Positions 8,167-16,310 of a stretch of DNA of 64,000 nt are shown one piece after another (positions within the stretch are counted from its first letter, which is position 1; every line of letters starts with the position of its first letter). The stretch spans positions 43,010-107,009 of the forward strand of contig CBINFS010000012.1 of assembly GCA_966250015.1 (NCBI GenBank). The letters are read 5' to 3'. The stretch is from CBINFS01 sp966250015. Lineage in GTDB: Bacteria > Bacteroidota > Rhodothermia > Rhodothermales > DASSAV01. The position numbers and the translations under genes are program-made. Under the pieces are notes generated by a model. The model did no database searches. It saw only the letters and a list, made by a program, of their open reading frames with translations, and was not told the DNA's origin.

Positions 8167-9672
8167 CTACTCGTCGTGTGCGGTATGCGTGTTCCGCAGC
8201 AAAAAGGCAATGCCCAATCCGATCAGTGCGGCTCCAAGAGCCCAATACCATCCGTTGACGATCCCTGTACCCAGAGCCTGCCGAACCGTTTCCTGCACCT
8301 CGGCCGGCGCCTCCTGAAGCGCGCGCAGGCTGCTCGTCGAACCCCAGGCCTGAACGTCCAGCCCGGATAGATCGACTTCCGGCCGGACGCCGAGCAGCCT
8401 GGACGCCCTGCCGAGCGTCACGCCGGCAATCGTGATGCCGGTTGCACCGCCCATACTTCGGGTGATCGAAATCAGGCCAGATACCTGCCCCTGATCCTTG
8501 GCCGGCGCCAGCCCGAGCGCCATAAAGCTCAACGGCCCCTGTGAAAGTCCCAGCCCCGCACCTAAAAATACCAGTCCTGCGAGTATTCCCCAGAGCGAAG
8601 AAGCCAACAGGATCATGATCCCGATACCCAGCGCCGTCGACGCCGTGCCCAGAATGACCAGCGGCTTGCCTCCGGTACGGCTCGTATAGAGCGCTGCAGC
8701 CCAGCTGCTCAAGCCGAGGCCAACGGCTGCCGCATTCAGGACGGCGCCGGAACCCAACATGGATGCACCGAACATGACCTGTGCGTACGTCGGCGCAAAC
8801 ACGACGCTGCTTAAAAGGGCAAATCCAATCAGGAGCGATACCGAGATCAGCGGAGCGATTTCCACAGACGCGATCAGGCGAAAGTCGAGGACCGGTTCAG
8901 GCTTCTTTCGCTCGATGTACACGAGGGCGGCCAGCCCGCCGATCGTGAGCAAAAACATGCCGCCTATCTCAAGGCTGAAGAACCCTACCTGATCCAGCGC
9001 ACGCAAGCCCTCCACACCCAGCACGAGGCTGCCGAAGGTGAGCGCCACGAGGATAGCCCCCGCCCAGTCGATTCGGTGCTTCTGCACTACCACGGGTATC
9101 GATATGGGCGCGAGCAGGATGATCCCGAGAAAACCCAGTGGCACGTTGATCCAGAAGATCCAGTGCCAGTTTGCGTGTTGTACGAGGAAGCCACCCAGGT
9201 TTGGGCCGAGCACGCCGCCTGCGGCAAACGTACCCAGGAGGATGCTGAGCGTCTGCCCCCGGAGACGTTCAGGCAACGCTACCCCGACGATCGCCTGCGC
9301 CACGGGAAACAATCCTCCTCCACCGACCCCCTGCAACGCCCTGGCCCCAACGAGCCAGGCCAGAGAAGGGGACAGGGCGGCTCCGGCGCTTCCCGCCGCA
9401 AACAGCGCCATCGAGATGCGGTAGATCTTTTTGTAGCCCCGTACGTCGGCCAGCTTGCTCATCAGCGGCACCGAAGCCGCATAAAACACGGCGTAGAGCG
9501 AAAATGCCAGCACGACGGCGGACGGCGTCACGCCAAAGCTGTCCCCGATACGCGGCAACGCAGGCGCCAGAATCGTCAGATCGACGGCGCCCATAAAAAC
9601 CCCGATTACCAGCGATGCCAGTAATCTCAGATCAACTCCCTTGACGGAATACCGAGGCCGCGCCTGGTGCAT
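8167..9672 (-). CDS. MFS drug/solute exporter, DHA2 (14-TM) type
   Basis: 501 aa from the ATG at 9672 (MHQARPRYSVKGVDLRLLAS). This start is preferred because the longer open frame would run through the terminator and into the upstream GWxTD gene. The protein has about 14 hydrophobic segments. DHA2-type motifs are visible: an N-terminal MGAVDLTILAPALPRIG, the loop-2 motif KLADVRGYKKIY (motif A, GxLaDrxGrkk-like), and ALQGVGGGGLFP followed by the motif C-like GGVLGPNLGGFL. By family, a proton-driven exporter of drugs or metabolites; the substrate is unknown. No TetR- or MarR-type regulator or HlyD-like partner is adjacent. Confidence 0.9.
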   Translation of the reverse strand: MHQARPRYSVKGVDLRLLASLVIGVFMGAVDLTILAPALPRIGDSFGVTPSAVVLAFSLYAVFYAASVPLMSKLADVRGYKKIYRISMALFAAGSAGAALSPSLAWLVGARALQGVGGGGLFPVAQAIVGVALPERLRGQTLSILLGTFAAGGVLGPNLGGFLVQHANWHWIFWINVPLGFLGIILLAPISIPVVVQKHRIDWAGAILVALTFGSLVLGVEGLRALDQVGFFSLEIGGMFLLTIGGLAALVYIERKKPEPVLDFRLIASVEIAPLISVSLLIGFALLSSVVFAPTYAQVMFGASMLGSGAVLNAAAVGLGLSSWAAALYTSRTGGKPLVILGTASTALGIGIMILLASSLWGILAGLVFLGAGLGLSQGPLSFMALGLAPAKDQGQVSGLISITRSMGGATGITIAGVTLGRASRLLGVRPEVDLSGLDVQAWGSTSSLRALQEAPAEVQETVRQALGTGIVNGWYWALGAALIGLGIAFLLRNTHTAHDE

Positions 9673-9786
9673 ACACGTTCTGTACTTGTCATCCCCGTTC
9701 GGAATTGCGCAATCGCACCGGCCGGAAAATGGAATACGTGACGAGAGGCATAAAGATACGACTCGACGTGCCGCGCGCGCACTCAT

Positions 9787-9818
9787 AAAAAAGCGGTGAT
9801 CCTCGATAGGACCACCGC
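9787..9818 (-). terminator. Rho-independent terminator after the GWxTD gene
   Basis: An inverted repeat with arms 9793-9803 and 9808-9818 (11 bp, one A/C mismatch, 4-base loop) is followed on the minus strand by six T (9792-9787). It lies 24 bases past the stop of the GWxTD gene and about 115 bases ahead of the MFS start, so it separates these two transcription units. Confidence 0.8.
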
Positions 9819-9841
9819 CAGGGTATCGGCTAAAGAATGGA

Positions 9842-11194
9842 TCAGCGTATGTACGTTTTCTCGTCCCAGATCGGCAGAAGCAGCTCAAAGTCTCCCCTGC
9901 CCGTCCGGTCGATGAAGACAAACCGTCGGCCTATTCTCCGGTAATACCAAATCTCGTACGATTTGTTGTCCGCACTTTGCGTGTTCTGTTCGATCTGATC
10001 GGGCTCACCGAACAGAATGGAGACGTGGCCGCGATCGGTTTTCCACCCCTCGGAGATGTTGCTGAAGGCGTTGTTGGCATACGAGATGCGGAAGTAGTAC
10101 TCCTCCATCCGCTCGTTACGTTCGGTGCCCGGCGTGGGATCACGCTTCGCCCAGAATTCGCGGAAACGGGCGAGACGTTCCTCCTTCGTTTTGCCCGAGC
10201 TCATGTACCGGAGGTCCTTCTCCTTGGCGATGTACTTGAGCTGGGCGATCGCGGCGTCGATATCCTGTACGTACCGATCGAGGCCGTTCCATTCGACCGT
10301 AAACACCTTTTCCGCGAAGTCCAGCAGCTCGCCGGATTCGCTTTCCACCCTGACCCTGACCCTGTAATCACCGGCCTTCATGTCGGTGGTGGGGATCTCC
10401 ACGACCGCCTGATTGCGCCCTGCCTTCAAGGGTGTTGCCTCTACTTTGGTGTACGTGATCTCACCGGCTTCCTCGTCGTCCTTGTCACCCAGCCCGAAGA
10501 GCGACCGCATCGAGATCAGTCCTCCACGCTGCGAGAGCTTGATGACTTCACGGATCAGGCGTACACGCTGCGGAGCCGTGGCGTACAGCTCGTAAAAGAC
10601 CCGAAAGGCTTCCTGGTCGGTACCGACCGTGTTCGCCACGTTGGGCGTGATTGCATTCTTCGCCTCGTCGAACGAATCAAGCAGGATGAGGTCGCTGACG
10701 GCTACCAACTTAACCAGGTCTCGAGCGAGGACGGGCCGGCTTTGTTCGAACACCTGCCCCGTCGCCCGGTCCTCGATGCGAAGCTCGAGCAGATACCTTC
10801 CGGGTTCCACCTCGAGTGAATGCATCGCCCGGTCGTAGGTATTGCCTGATCGGGTCAGATCGAAGGCCGGCGCGGTCACACTGCGACGCCAGGAGCGAGT
10901 CTGCACCAGATCCTGCCGCCGGTCTCTTTCACTGAGCCGGTAAAGAGAAGCAGAGAGGTCGTAATTGGCCGAAAAGTACTCACCCGCATTGACGAATTGC
11001 AGGTGCGAGAAAGGAATACTGGTATAGATGTCGAGGCGCGTCGTTCCCTCCGATCCTTCAGCAAGTGCGCTGACTACGTCGAATTCAAACTCGGGAACGG
11101 TAGCTTGCCCCATTGCAGGTCTGGCTGCAACGAGCAAACTAGCGACGAGGCACGTAAGTAGTGTGGCGCCTATTAATTTGCAACAGTTCGCCAT
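9842..11194 (-). CDS. GWxTD domain-containing secreted protein
   Basis: 450 aa from the ATG at 11194 (MANCCKLIGATLL), chosen because GGAAAGGGG lies just upstream and a signal peptide follows directly (cleavage likely near PAMGQA). The C-terminal GWxTD domain is clear: SEGWKTDRGHVSILFGEP followed by QIEQN and SYEIWYYRRIGRRFVFID. The N-terminal half is predicted beta-rich (Ig-like) with paired motifs such as KAGDYRVRVRVES. GWxTD proteins occur mainly in Bacteroidota, Chlorobi and Acidobacteria and have no established function. It is followed by its own terminator, so it is the last gene of its transcript or a single-gene unit downstream of ftsY (241 bp gap). Confidence 0.88.
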   Translation of the reverse strand: MANCCKLIGATLLTCLVASLLVAARPAMGQATVPEFEFDVVSALAEGSEGTTRLDIYTSIPFSHLQFVNAGEYFSANYDLSASLYRLSERDRRQDLVQTRSWRRSVTAPAFDLTRSGNTYDRAMHSLEVEPGRYLLELRIEDRATGQVFEQSRPVLARDLVKLVAVSDLILLDSFDEAKNAITPNVANTVGTDQEAFRVFYELYATAPQRVRLIREVIKLSQRGGLISMRSLFGLGDKDDEEAGEITYTKVEATPLKAGRNQAVVEIPTTDMKAGDYRVRVRVESESGELLDFAEKVFTVEWNGLDRYVQDIDAAIAQLKYIAKEKDLRYMSSGKTKEERLARFREFWAKRDPTPGTERNERMEEYYFRISYANNAFSNISEGWKTDRGHVSILFGEPDQIEQNTQSADNKSYEIWYYRRIGRRFVFIDRTGRGDFELLLPIWDEKTYIR

Positions 11195-11435
11195 GTACAT
11201 CCCCTTTCCAGGAGGAGCGTTCCCCCGCGCATCCCGCCATCGCCGGTCGTATCCGGAGATCGGATGAACGAGTCTACGGAGCATAACCTCACGTAGAAAA
11301 AAGCAACCTTACGAGACACCCGGTACGCGTCACGTTCCAGTATCGCAAACCCGCACAGCTAAATCCATGCAGATCGTACGGATGGTCAAAAACGTAACCT
11401 GAACGGTACCTGGGCCGGATTGAACGGAAACCGGC

Positions 11436-12386
11436 TCAACGGAACAGCGCGTCAACGAACCGCCGGCGGTCGAAAATCTGTAGATCCTCTATCCGTTCTC
11501 CCACTCCGATATATTTTACGGGTATTTTGAACTCGTTGGAAATACCAATCGCAATACCCCCTTTTGCCGTTCCGTCCAGTTTCGTCAGGACCAGGCCGGT
11601 GATGTCGACGCTCCTGGTGAACTCCTCAGCCTGACGGATGGCATTTTGGCCCGTCGATGCATCCAGAATGAGCAGGACTTCGTGGGGTGCGCCTGCTATC
11701 TGACGATCCATCACACGTTTGATCTTGGCGAGCTCGTCCATGAGCCCTCCCTTTGTGTGTAGACGGCCGGCGGTATCAATTATCACTACATCGATGTCAC
11801 GAGTTTTTGCAGCGGCCAGCGTATCGAAGGCAACGGCCGCCGGGTCGGCGCCGTGCCCCTGCTTGATGATTGGCACACCGGCACGATCCGCCCAGATGTC
11901 GAGCTGCTCGGTAGCCGCAGCACGGAAGGTGTCGGCCGCACCCAGCAAGACCGTTTTGCCCGCCTGTTTGTACCGGTAGGCCATTTTGCCGATGGTCGTC
12001 GTCTTCCCTACGCCGTTTACACCGACTACCATGATGACGTACGGCTTCACCGGTAGGTCTGCGTCGAATTCGGCCGGCCGGTCGGGCTCGTGCGCCAGTA
12101 GCAGATCCGCTATTTCGGATCGGATCATCCCGGTAAGCTCCTTCGTCGAGACGTACCGATCGGTGGCTACCCGCTTCTCGACTCGTTTTATAACCTCCAG
12201 CGTCGTGGCAACCCCTACGTCACTGGTAACGAGCACCTCTTCAAGCTGGTCGAGAATCTCGTCGTCGACCTGGTCCTTGCCCCGTACGAGCCGCTCAAGC
12301 TTGCCAAAAAGACTCGTTCTCGTCTTTTCGAGCCCTTCCTCCAGGCGTTCCTGTTCCTGCTTTTTAAACCGATCAAAAAATCCCAT
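11436..12386 (-). CDS. ftsY: Signal recognition particle receptor FtsY
   Basis: 316 aa; the GTPase docking SRP-ribosome complexes to the inner membrane. The NG domain shows G1 VVGVNGVGKTTTIGKMA, G3 IIDTAGRLHTKGGLMDEL, G4 TKLDGTAKGG and the closing GVGERIEDLQIFDRRRFV. The acidic N-terminal A domain of E. coli FtsY is missing; only a short basic/amphipathic start (MGFFDRFKKQEQERLEEGL) precedes the N domain, as in many other phyla. It lies 20 bp downstream of pgsA on the same strand. Confidence 0.97.
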   Translation of the reverse strand: MGFFDRFKKQEQERLEEGLEKTRTSLFGKLERLVRGKDQVDDEILDQLEEVLVTSDVGVATTLEVIKRVEKRVATDRYVSTKELTGMIRSEIADLLLAHEPDRPAEFDADLPVKPYVIMVVGVNGVGKTTTIGKMAYRYKQAGKTVLLGAADTFRAAATEQLDIWADRAGVPIIKQGHGADPAAVAFDTLAAAKTRDIDVVIIDTAGRLHTKGGLMDELAKIKRVMDRQIAGAPHEVLLILDASTGQNAIRQAEEFTRSVDITGLVLTKLDGTAKGGIAIGISNEFKIPVKYIGVGERIEDLQIFDRRRFVDALFR

Positions 12387-12406
12387 GTCGGGTCATCTAC
12401 TGTTGA

Positions 12407-13069
12407 TTAAAAATGCTGTTGTTTTGTCGTGTGGATCGACAACGACGGCGCCTTTGGCGCTTTTCCGTTTTCAACTGCCTGCTCCCGTTCCAGCCTCGCC
12501 TGCCGCGTCAGACGCACGTATCGGACGCCGTATAAAATCCACGATAGTACGAGCAGGAATGTGGTGGCCCAGATGCAAAAGGTGAGGATGGGCTCGTCTG
12601 CCTTCAGCAGTGCGGCCAGGACGGTGATCGCTAACGCCGTGACAGCCGCTTTGCCAAACCAGAGACTGATGGCAACCCGGCGAATCTTTCGCGTCAGCAC
12701 AACGCTCCCCAGCACGATCAGTGCGTCGCGGACCACGATGAGAATCAGAAACCAGACGGGCAGGCTCCCACGGATCGTCAGCGCGAGCACGATGAACCCC
12801 GCCGCCACCTTGTCCGCCACCGGATCCAGCACCTTCCCCCACTCCGACACCGTATGCGACCAACGCGCCAGCCAACCGTCGAACCAATCGGTCACGATGG
12901 CCAGTAAAAGCAGCCCGAAAAGCAGCGAAAAAGGCCCGTCTGTCAGAATCAGAAAAAAGATCGGAACGACCAGGATCAACCGGACGAGACTGAGCACGTT
13001 CGCGAACGTCCAGAATTTCCCCAGCAATTGATATAGTTTTTCCTGATCAGCAGTTTGCTGTTCCGACAT
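12407..13069 (-). CDS. pgsA: CDP-alcohol phosphatidyltransferase, probably phosphatidylglycerophosphate synthase
   Basis: 220-aa inner-membrane enzyme joining CDP-diacylglycerol and an alcohol, most likely glycerol-3-phosphate. The CDP-alcohol phosphatidyltransferase signature is complete: DWFDGWLARWSHTVSEWGKV then LDPVADK (pattern DGxxARxxxxxxxxGxxxDxxxD). Four to six hydrophobic segments follow. Start MSEQQTADQEKLYQLLGKF is cytosolic, then NVLSLVRLILV as usual. It follows malG by 80 bp and precedes ftsY by 20 bp. Homologues making other phospholipids share the motif, so the exact product is inferred. Confidence 0.85.
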   Translation of the reverse strand: MSEQQTADQEKLYQLLGKFWTFANVLSLVRLILVVPIFFLILTDGPFSLLFGLLLLAIVTDWFDGWLARWSHTVSEWGKVLDPVADKVAAGFIVLALTIRGSLPVWFLILIVVRDALIVLGSVVLTRKIRRVAISLWFGKAAVTALAITVLAALLKADEPILTFCIWATTFLLVLSWILYGVRYVRLTRQARLEREQAVENGKAPKAPSLSIHTTKQQHF

Positions 13070-13149
13070 GATGACTGTGCACGTAAAAGAAAGGTACCAG
13101 ACCCTGAAGTACGCGCAAGGGATCGATTGGTTTTAACGGAGGTCTGCGA

Positions 13150-13995
13150 TCAACCCTTGACGGAACCCAGGGTAAGCCCGGAAATCAGGTATCGGCTGAG
13201 CACCAGGAATAGCACTACGACCGGAATAGAGACCAGAAGCGCACCGGCTGCGTAGAGCCCCCACTGCGTCGTCATGCTCGCCTGAAACAGCTTCAGCCCG
13301 AGAGGCAGCGTGAACATCTCGACGTCCTGCAGCACGACGTTGGCGACGACGTACTCGTTCCAGGCCGTCATGAACGAAAAAAGCGCGGTGATGACGAGCG
13401 CTGGCGCCGCCAGTGGAAAGACGACCCGGTAGAAAGACTGCCAGTACGTACAGCCGTCGATCCGTGCGGCCTCCTCGAGCGCAACAGGGATCGTGTCGTA
13501 GTAGCCCTTCATCTGCCACACGCAAAAAGGAAGCGCAGTGGCCGTATAAATGATGACGATCCCGAGGTAAGAATCAAGCAGCCGCAGATTGATGAGCATG
13601 ACGTAGAGCGGCAGGAGCAGCATCGTCGCCGGAAACATCTGCGTGACGAGTAGTCCGCTCAGCAGCGTCCCCCGGCCGGTAAACTTGAAACGCGAAAGGG
13701 CGTAGCCAGCCGTCGAAGCCAGCGCAACACCCGTTACCGTGACCACCGCCGACACGATAACCGAATTGAGAAGCCATCTCAAGAAAGGTGTTTCAAACAA
13801 CAGGACGCGGAAGTTGTCCAGCGTCGCATCTTCCGGAATCAACGCCAGCGAGGTGGAAAGCAACCGGTCGCCCGGGCGGAGCGATACCGTCAGGATGCCC
13901 AGCACCGGGTACACCGTGATGATGGCAAAAACTACGAGCACGCCGTACGTCGCGACGACTCCAGCCAGCTTGCGAATACGTGTAGCGTAATCCAT
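13150..13995 (-). CDS. malG: Maltose/maltodextrin-type ABC transporter permease (MalG-like)
   Basis: 281 aa from the ATG at 13995 (MDYATRIRKLAG); GGAGGG lies 9 bases upstream, whereas the longer frame would need a TTG. Six membrane segments are visible, with the EAA loop LEEAARIDGCTYWQSFYRVVFP that contacts the ATPase. The C-terminus LISGLTLGSVKG matches the conserved MalG-type tail (GLTAGAVKG). Together with MalF and the binding protein it should import malto-oligosaccharides across the inner membrane. The ATPase MalK is not encoded in the window. Confidence 0.93.
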   Translation of the reverse strand: MDYATRIRKLAGVVATYGVLVVFAIITVYPVLGILTVSLRPGDRLLSTSLALIPEDATLDNFRVLLFETPFLRWLLNSVIVSAVVTVTGVALASTAGYALSRFKFTGRGTLLSGLLVTQMFPATMLLLPLYVMLINLRLLDSYLGIVIIYTATALPFCVWQMKGYYDTIPVALEEAARIDGCTYWQSFYRVVFPLAAPALVITALFSFMTAWNEYVVANVVLQDVEMFTLPLGLKLFQASMTTQWGLYAAGALLVSIPVVVLFLVLSRYLISGLTLGSVKG

Positions 13996-14030
13996 ATCAA
14001 AATCGCCCTCCGGCAAAATTGCTCAGAAGC

Positions 14031-15035
14031 TCAATAAAGCGCCTCGGTAGCCCTGGTCCGCTTCAAAAATACCTGCGTAAACGTGAACAGGATGAAGAAG
14101 ATGATCATCGACAGGGCGGCGGCCCACCCGAAGCGATACATCGTAAATGCCGCCTCGTAGACGTACGAGACGAGGATGTGAGTCTGATCGTTGGGCTCGC
14201 CGCCGTTCGACACGAGCCAGACGACGTTGATGTTATTGAACGTCCAGACGATTCCCAACGTGATCGCAGGGATCATCACCGGCCGGAGAAGCGGTGCGGT
14301 GATCGTCCAGAACTTCGTCCATGCCGATGCCCCGTCCACGTCTGCCGCTTCGTAAAGCTCATTTGGTATGGACTGCAGCCCGCCCAGCGCCACCACCATC
14401 ATAAACGGAAAACCAAGCCAGACATTCGTGATTATTACGGCCAGGAATGCCTCGAAAGGCGACGTCAACCACGCGACGGGCGACAGGTGCAGGTACTTCG
14501 TGATGAGCAGGTTTACTGCACCGTATTCGTAGTTGAACATACCCCGCCAGGTAAGCGCGGTAATGTACTGGGGAAGCGCCCAGGGAAGAATGAGGAGCAC
14601 CCGCCACGCCGGCTTACCCACGACAAATTTCTGGTGCAGGAGCACCGCCAGGAAAACGCCGATCGCTACGTGAAAAGCGACGTTGACGACGGTCCACACG
14701 ATCGTCTTCAAAAACACACTCCAGAACGCCGGCTCGGATACCACCGCGAGGTACTGCTGCAAGCCTACGATTTCCCAGTCACGAATGTGGTAGATATTCA
14801 TGTTGGAAAAGCTCAGCACGACGTTGTACACGAAGGGGTAGGCCACCACCGTCAGGACGATGAGGATCGTCGGGCCGAGCAGAAAGAGAAGAAACCATCG
14901 CAGGTGGCGCTTCTCGCGGTTGTATGTGCGCGTATCACGTGCCGGGGATATCCGACCAGGCAGTGAGTCCGCCCCTGCCTCTTTTGCTTTTTTCCCGGCC
15001 TGAACTCCGGCTGTTACGTCTGATTCGCCTTGCAT
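14031..15035 (-). CDS. malF: Maltose/maltodextrin-type ABC transporter permease (MalF-like)
   Basis: 334 aa from the ATG at 15035, chosen because GGAGG lies 10 bases upstream; an ATG 10 codons earlier has no visible ribosome site. The N-terminus is a cytosolic basic stretch, followed by six membrane segments starting at WFLLFLLGPTILIVLTVVAY. The ATPase-contact loop is ELYEAADVDGASAWTKFWTI. It lacks the large periplasmic P2 loop of E. coli MalF, as most non-enteric homologues do. It sits 39 bp after the binding-protein gene and 35 bp before malG. Confidence 0.93.
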   Translation of the reverse strand: MQGESDVTAGVQAGKKAKEAGADSLPGRISPARDTRTYNREKRHLRWFLLFLLGPTILIVLTVVAYPFVYNVVLSFSNMNIYHIRDWEIVGLQQYLAVVSEPAFWSVFLKTIVWTVVNVAFHVAIGVFLAVLLHQKFVVGKPAWRVLLILPWALPQYITALTWRGMFNYEYGAVNLLITKYLHLSPVAWLTSPFEAFLAVIITNVWLGFPFMMVVALGGLQSIPNELYEAADVDGASAWTKFWTITAPLLRPVMIPAITLGIVWTFNNINVVWLVSNGGEPNDQTHILVSYVYEAAFTMYRFGWAAALSMIIFFILFTFTQVFLKRTRATEALY

Positions 15036-15074
15036 ACTGTTGCCGCCTCCGATCCCGGAGGCCATGGGCTGTGG

Positions 15075-16307
15075 TTAGAGGAACGTGTCGGCAATACGCT
15101 TTTCGACCTCCTGTTGCATGAGCCGGGCGCCGGCTTCCGCCGTGATGGCGCCGTTCATGACGAGCTGGTAAGGCCCCCGCATCCCATCCCAGATCTGGCG
15201 CATCTGCGGCGCCGTAGGCATCGGCTCCCCGACCTCGACCTGCCGGAGCGAAGCCTGCAGGATCGGGTTCGCCTGAACGGCGGGCGCATTCCGCGCGGCC
15301 TCGATGACCGGTATGGTCGCCAGCTTCTCCGCCATCCTGGTCTGCATCTCCACACTCGTCAGATATTCGAGCACCTCACGAACGTATGGAAACTTCTCAC
15401 GGGGAAGATTGACATTGATCGAATAACCCTTCGAAGATATGTATGGCGCGCACCAGAGGCCCGTCTCCGACATTTTGGGGATTGGAGACAGATAATAGTC
15501 CACCCCCGCACTCGCGTATCCATCCCACGACCAGGGACCGTTGATGATGCTCGCCGCACGGCCTTCCTTGAACAGGGTCTCGGCGACGTTGTAGTCACTC
15601 TCGCCGGGAATGACGCGGTACCGGTCCCGAAGGTCGAGGATGAACTGGATGGCCTTTACTGTCGCCTCGGTATCGAGCGTTGGATTCCCCTCCTCGTCCA
15701 TCACCGAGCCGCCAAAGCCTTTCAGGAACGGGATGAAGAAAAACGGTTCGGTGTAGTTCCACGTGAGCCCGTACCGGTCGATCCGCCCGTCCCCGTCGAT
15801 ATCGGCCGTCAGCGCCTGAAGCATCTCGATCATTTCGTCGGTAGTCTCGGGAGGCTCGGGCATCAGTTCCCGGTTGTAGACAAACGTCAGGTGGTTGCCG
15901 ACCTGGTCAGCGATCATCCACGGTTTGCCTTCCCACGTGATCACGCCAGACTCGTCGAACTGCTCCAGATACGCCCGGGGGAGCACACTGTCGATCGGCA
16001 TGATCGACCCGGTCAGCGCAAACACCGAGACGTTGTCCGAGGGGCCGAATACCAGGTCGGGACCTTTCCCTCCGACCGACGACACGATGAACAGGTTGCG
16101 CAGCTCTTCGGTCTCTCGATAGAGCAGGTCTACCACCCGGTCCGGGTGACTTCGGTTGTAATCCCGGATCACTTCCTCAAAAAACTCCCGCTCAGCCCCG
16201 ATCTTTTGATGCCAGATGGTGATGTGAACCCGGCCATCCTGCTCCCTGCAACCGGAGAAGACGGCGCCTGCCAGGAGAAAAGCGAATATCAAAACGAAGC
16301 GTTTCAT
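15075..16307 (-). CDS. malE: Lipid-anchored extracellular maltodextrin-binding protein (ABC substrate-binding)
   Basis: 410 aa, family 1 solute-binding protein. A lipoprotein signal (MKRFVLIFAFLLAGAVFSGC) places the acylated Cys at residue 20. The mature protein begins with VHITIWHQKIGAEREFFEEV, the usual opening strand/helix; KGPDLVFGPSDNV and AASIINGPWSWDGY match the conserved ligand-lobe motifs. Sugar specificity is inferred from the GH13 genes upstream and the MalFG genes downstream. Its ATG is 3 bp after the stop of the SGNH/TPR gene, so the genes are co-transcribed. Confidence 0.92.
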   Translation of the reverse strand: MKRFVLIFAFLLAGAVFSGCREQDGRVHITIWHQKIGAEREFFEEVIRDYNRSHPDRVVDLLYRETEELRNLFIVSSVGGKGPDLVFGPSDNVSVFALTGSIMPIDSVLPRAYLEQFDESGVITWEGKPWMIADQVGNHLTFVYNRELMPEPPETTDEMIEMLQALTADIDGDGRIDRYGLTWNYTEPFFFIPFLKGFGGSVMDEEGNPTLDTEATVKAIQFILDLRDRYRVIPGESDYNVAETLFKEGRAASIINGPWSWDGYASAGVDYYLSPIPKMSETGLWCAPYISSKGYSINVNLPREKFPYVREVLEYLTSVEMQTRMAEKLATIPVIEAARNAPAVQANPILQASLRQVEVGEPMPTAPQMRQIWDGMRGPYQLVMNGAITAEAGARLMQQEVEKRIADTFL

Positions 16308-16310
16308 GGT

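Noticed and set aside
9673..9921. Extended N-terminus of the MFS exporter
   Set aside because: It would include the terminator and overlap the GWxTD gene end.
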